Source of the DNA: Peribacillus simplex
Lineage (GTDB): Bacteria > Bacillota > Bacilli > Bacillales > DSM-1321
Direction of reading: 5' to 3'
Assembly: GCF_030123325.1 (NCBI RefSeq)
Contig: NZ_CP126106.1
Coordinates: 319,501-383,500 of the forward strand
Length of the DNA: 64,000 nt
How positions within the stretch are numbered: the stretch's first letter is position 1; every line of letters begins with the position of its first letter. Under the pieces are notes generated by a model. That model searched no databases. It saw only the letters and a list, made by a program, of their open reading frames with translations, and was not told the origin of the DNA. The position numbers and the translations under genes were made by a program. Of this stretch, positions 61,996 to 64,000 are shown one piece after another.

Positions 61996-64000
61996 ATGTC
62001 ACTACCGATAAGCTGGAAAGGTTCATGCATGTCCTAATGTATGTATTTGGTCTGGTGTTGATTACTGAATGGTTAAGGCCTGTCGATAAACTAACGGATA
62101 CAGGTAATATCATCATTTTTATCTTATTTTTGGTCTATTCCCTGCTACTGCATTATTTCCGCATACATTGGTCAATGCGATTTATTCTCATTAGTTCTTA
62201 TATAATGATTTCATTACAGTTCCTCCATTCAAAAGACGCTTTATTTCAATTGTCATGGCTGAAAGGATTTCTAGCGGATTTTAAGGGCAATCTTGGTTTT
62301 ATATATGATGGGAATTGGGAGTTGATCACAAATCCATTTCGAACGTTGCTATTCTTTGTCCTTCTTTGGCTTGTAACATATTTGATTCATTACTGGGTGA
62401 TGGTTAGGCAAAGCATCTTTTTCTTTTTTATGTTAACGGTGATTTTTATATCTGTACTTGACACATTCACTCCTTATGTGGGGGATATGGCAATGATTAG
62501 AATAATCATCATCGGGTTCTTGATGCTGGGCCTGCTTTCCCTGCTGCGACTGACGATACAGGAGAGGATTAAGATTCCGATGGTTTCCATCAATAAGTGG
62601 ATCTTGATGCTGACCGGCATGATATTGGTAAGTGTCCTTGTTGGTTTCGCTGCACCTAAGCTCTCTCCGCAGTGGCCGGACCCGGTGCCTTATATTACTT
62701 CTTATTCTGATGAAGCGGGGAAAGAAGAAGGTGGTTCGAAGCGTAAAAGTGTCGGATATGATGAAGACGATTCGGAACTTGGCGGTTCGATAGAGCCGGA
62801 TAGTTCCATCGTTTTTTATAATAATGCTCCTGCAGGACATTACTGGAAAGTTGAGAACAAGGATATTTATACCGGTAAAGGGTGGGTTTCCATCATGGAA
62901 ACGGACTTTCACACTTTTTCCAACGGACAGGATATGGCATCTTTAGGTATTTACGACGTTCCTGAAATGGTGAGGACAGAAGAAATGACGGCAAAAGTGT
63001 CCATGACGGAATCATATTCCCATATCCTTCATCCGCAGTCCGGGTATTTAAAAAAGATTGAGGCCAAAAACGGGGTGGATTTCAAATATTATCAGGGTAT
63101 GGACAAAGTGATATCCGAACAGGGTATTGGCGAACGAATGTCCCCGAAAGAGTATGAGCTTTTCTATGATATGCCGAGTTTTGATATAGCTGAGTTAAGG
63201 AAGGTAACGGATCACGACGAATCGATGGATTTAATAATGGAAAAAAACACTCAGCTTCCAGAGGGATTGCCAAACCGGATATATGAATTGGCATCCCGGC
63301 TTACAAGAAATGAAACGAATTGGTACGATAAGGCAAAAGCCATTGAGGATTATTTTGACGGACCTGAATTCATTTATTCTAAGGACGATATTCCGTATCC
63401 GGAGAGCAATCAAGATTATGTCGATCAATTTTTATTCGAGACACAGATAGGGTATTGCGATAATTTTTCAAGTGCAATGGTCGTTTTGCTAAGAGCCGCC
63501 AATATACCTGCAAGGTGGGTAAAGGGTTATACGGAAGGGGAAAAATCAATCCTTGAGGGCGAATCCGTTTATAAGGTGACCAATAATAATGCACATTCCT
63601 GGGTCGAGGTTTATTTTGCAGGGATCGGCTGGGTTCCCTTCGAGCCGACAAAGGGTTTCGATGGGGAAGTTGAATTTTACGATTCGGAATTGAAACAGGA
63701 AGTGAAGAACCCTGAAGAAACCCCAACTAATGAAGAGCAAACAAAGAAAGCTACCAGGGAATTTCATGATACACCCGATAGGGAAACTCGAACATCCGTG
63801 AAAACTGGTATTGGGAACATGGAAAGGTTCTTAAAATGGATTGCCATCACACTGTCAGGTGTATTGATACTCGCTTCTATTGGTTATTTCTTCAGAAGGA
63901 AGTGGATTCCTCATCTGCAGATTCTTCGTTATAGAAAGAAAACAGGTGCTCATTTCCCGGCAGCCTATTTAATATTATTGAAACAATTAAAACGAGCTGG
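61992..64000 (+). CDS. yebA: Transglutaminase-like membrane protein, partial (cut by window end)
   Basis: At least 669 residues; the frame is open at the window end. About five N-terminal membrane helices (about 13-205) precede a long extracellular part. The transglutaminase core has the catalytic Cys near 489 (IGYCDNFSSAMVVLLRAANIPARWVKGY), His near 536 (NNAHSWVEVYF) and the WVPFEPTKGF region, where the usual Asp is Glu. A membrane helix follows near 613-636 (FLKWIAITLSGVLILASIGYFF) and then a cytoplasmic C-terminal tail. It is the third gene of the MoxR-DUF58 operon, with ATGA overlap. Substrate unknown. Confidence 0.88.
   Translation, partial: MNVTTDKLERFMHVLMYVFGLVLITEWLRPVDKLTDTGNIIIFILFLVYSLLLHYFRIHWSMRFILISSYIMISLQFLHSKDALFQLSWLKGFLADFKGNLGFIYDGNWELITNPFRTLLFFVLLWLVTYLIHYWVMVRQSIFFFFMLTVIFISVLDTFTPYVGDMAMIRIIIIGFLMLGLLSLLRLTIQERIKIPMVSINKWILMLTGMILVSVLVGFAAPKLSPQWPDPVPYITSYSDEAGKEEGGSKRKSVGYDEDDSELGGSIEPDSSIVFYNNAPAGHYWKVENKDIYTGKGWVSIMETDFHTFSNGQDMASLGIYDVPEMVRTEEMTAKVSMTESYSHILHPQSGYLKKIEAKNGVDFKYYQGMDKVISEQGIGERMSPKEYELFYDMPSFDIAELRKVTDHDESMDLIMEKNTQLPEGLPNRIYELASRLTRNETNWYDKAKAIEDYFDGPEFIYSKDDIPYPESNQDYVDQFLFETQIGYCDNFSSAMVVLLRAANIPARWVKGYTEGEKSILEGESVYKVTNNNAHSWVEVYFAGIGWVPFEPTKGFDGEVEFYDSELKQEVKNPEETPTNEEQTKKATREFHDTPDRETRTSVKTGIGNMERFLKWIAITLSGVLILASIGYFFRRKWIPHLQILRYRKKTGAHFPAAYLILLKQLKRA

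Noticed and set aside
1..64000. CRISPR arrays, intact prophage, rRNA or tRNA genes, replication origin
   Set aside because: I looked for regularly spaced repeats, tRNA and rRNA signatures and DnaA-box clusters, and saw none.

Overview
The window reads as chromosomal DNA of an endospore-forming Bacillaceae, closest in feel to Bacillus/Peribacillus. The evidence is a gerA-type germination operon, a complete gluconate operon with a GntR operator, HutP-controlled hutH, a yuk/yue type VII secretion locus, and low GC with strong AGGAGG-type ribosome sites. The genus is an inference from gene content only.

Layout. 0-2.6 kb: decayed tandem copies of a MerR-like/DUF3967-like gene. 2.7-6.5 kb: a two-component system beside a POT peptide permease. 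6.8-7.3 kb: a DinB-like protein. 8.1-13.3 kb: gntR-gntK-gntP-gntZ with promoter, operator and an internal cre. 13.4-15.5 kb: accessory stretch with small unknown genes, a partial Bacillus-type repeat and an IS3-type orfA remnant. 15.5-19.5 kb: a GrpE-like protein paired with a 1061-residue lipoyl-like/Hsp70-like ATPase, the least explained module here. 19.7-23.8 kb (minus): germination operon A-B-C, preceded by a 41-codon membrane peptide whose stop overlaps the start of A. 24.5-26.4 kb: a secreted serine hydrolase and a broken FecCD permease. 26.5-30.5 kb: hutP, a HutP-type terminator, hutH and a LysP-like permease. 30.8-34.4 kb: two tandem structured repeats, then the OpuA-type glycine betaine transporter. 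34.4-45 kb: a sulfur island. 45.4-46.9 kb: a small unknown gene and a nucleoside hydrolase. 47.5-57.4 kb: yukE-yukD-yukC-yukBA-yueB-yueC. 57.5-59.7 kb (minus): a 25-residue peptide, then a cobalamin riboswitch controlling a divergent adenosyltransferase and a BtuF-like lipoprotein. 59.8-64 kb: MoxR ATPase, DUF58 protein and a transglutaminase-like membrane protein cut by the window end.

The sulfur island looks like one physiological unit. A LysP-like permease, D-cysteine desulfhydrase, RidA and a PatB-type C-S lyase would take up and cleave sulfur amino acids, giving sulfide and 2-aminoacrylate. RidA clears the enamine. A CPDC thioredoxin, sulfide:quinone reductase and a CstB-like persulfide dioxygenase-rhodanese would dispose of the sulfide. 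Two near-identical sigma-54 promoters (35017 and 38986) and a sigma-54 activator with a cysteine cluster in its sensor domain point to shared control. Remnants of a TauE/SafE permease and a thioredoxin reductase inside the island show it was once larger.
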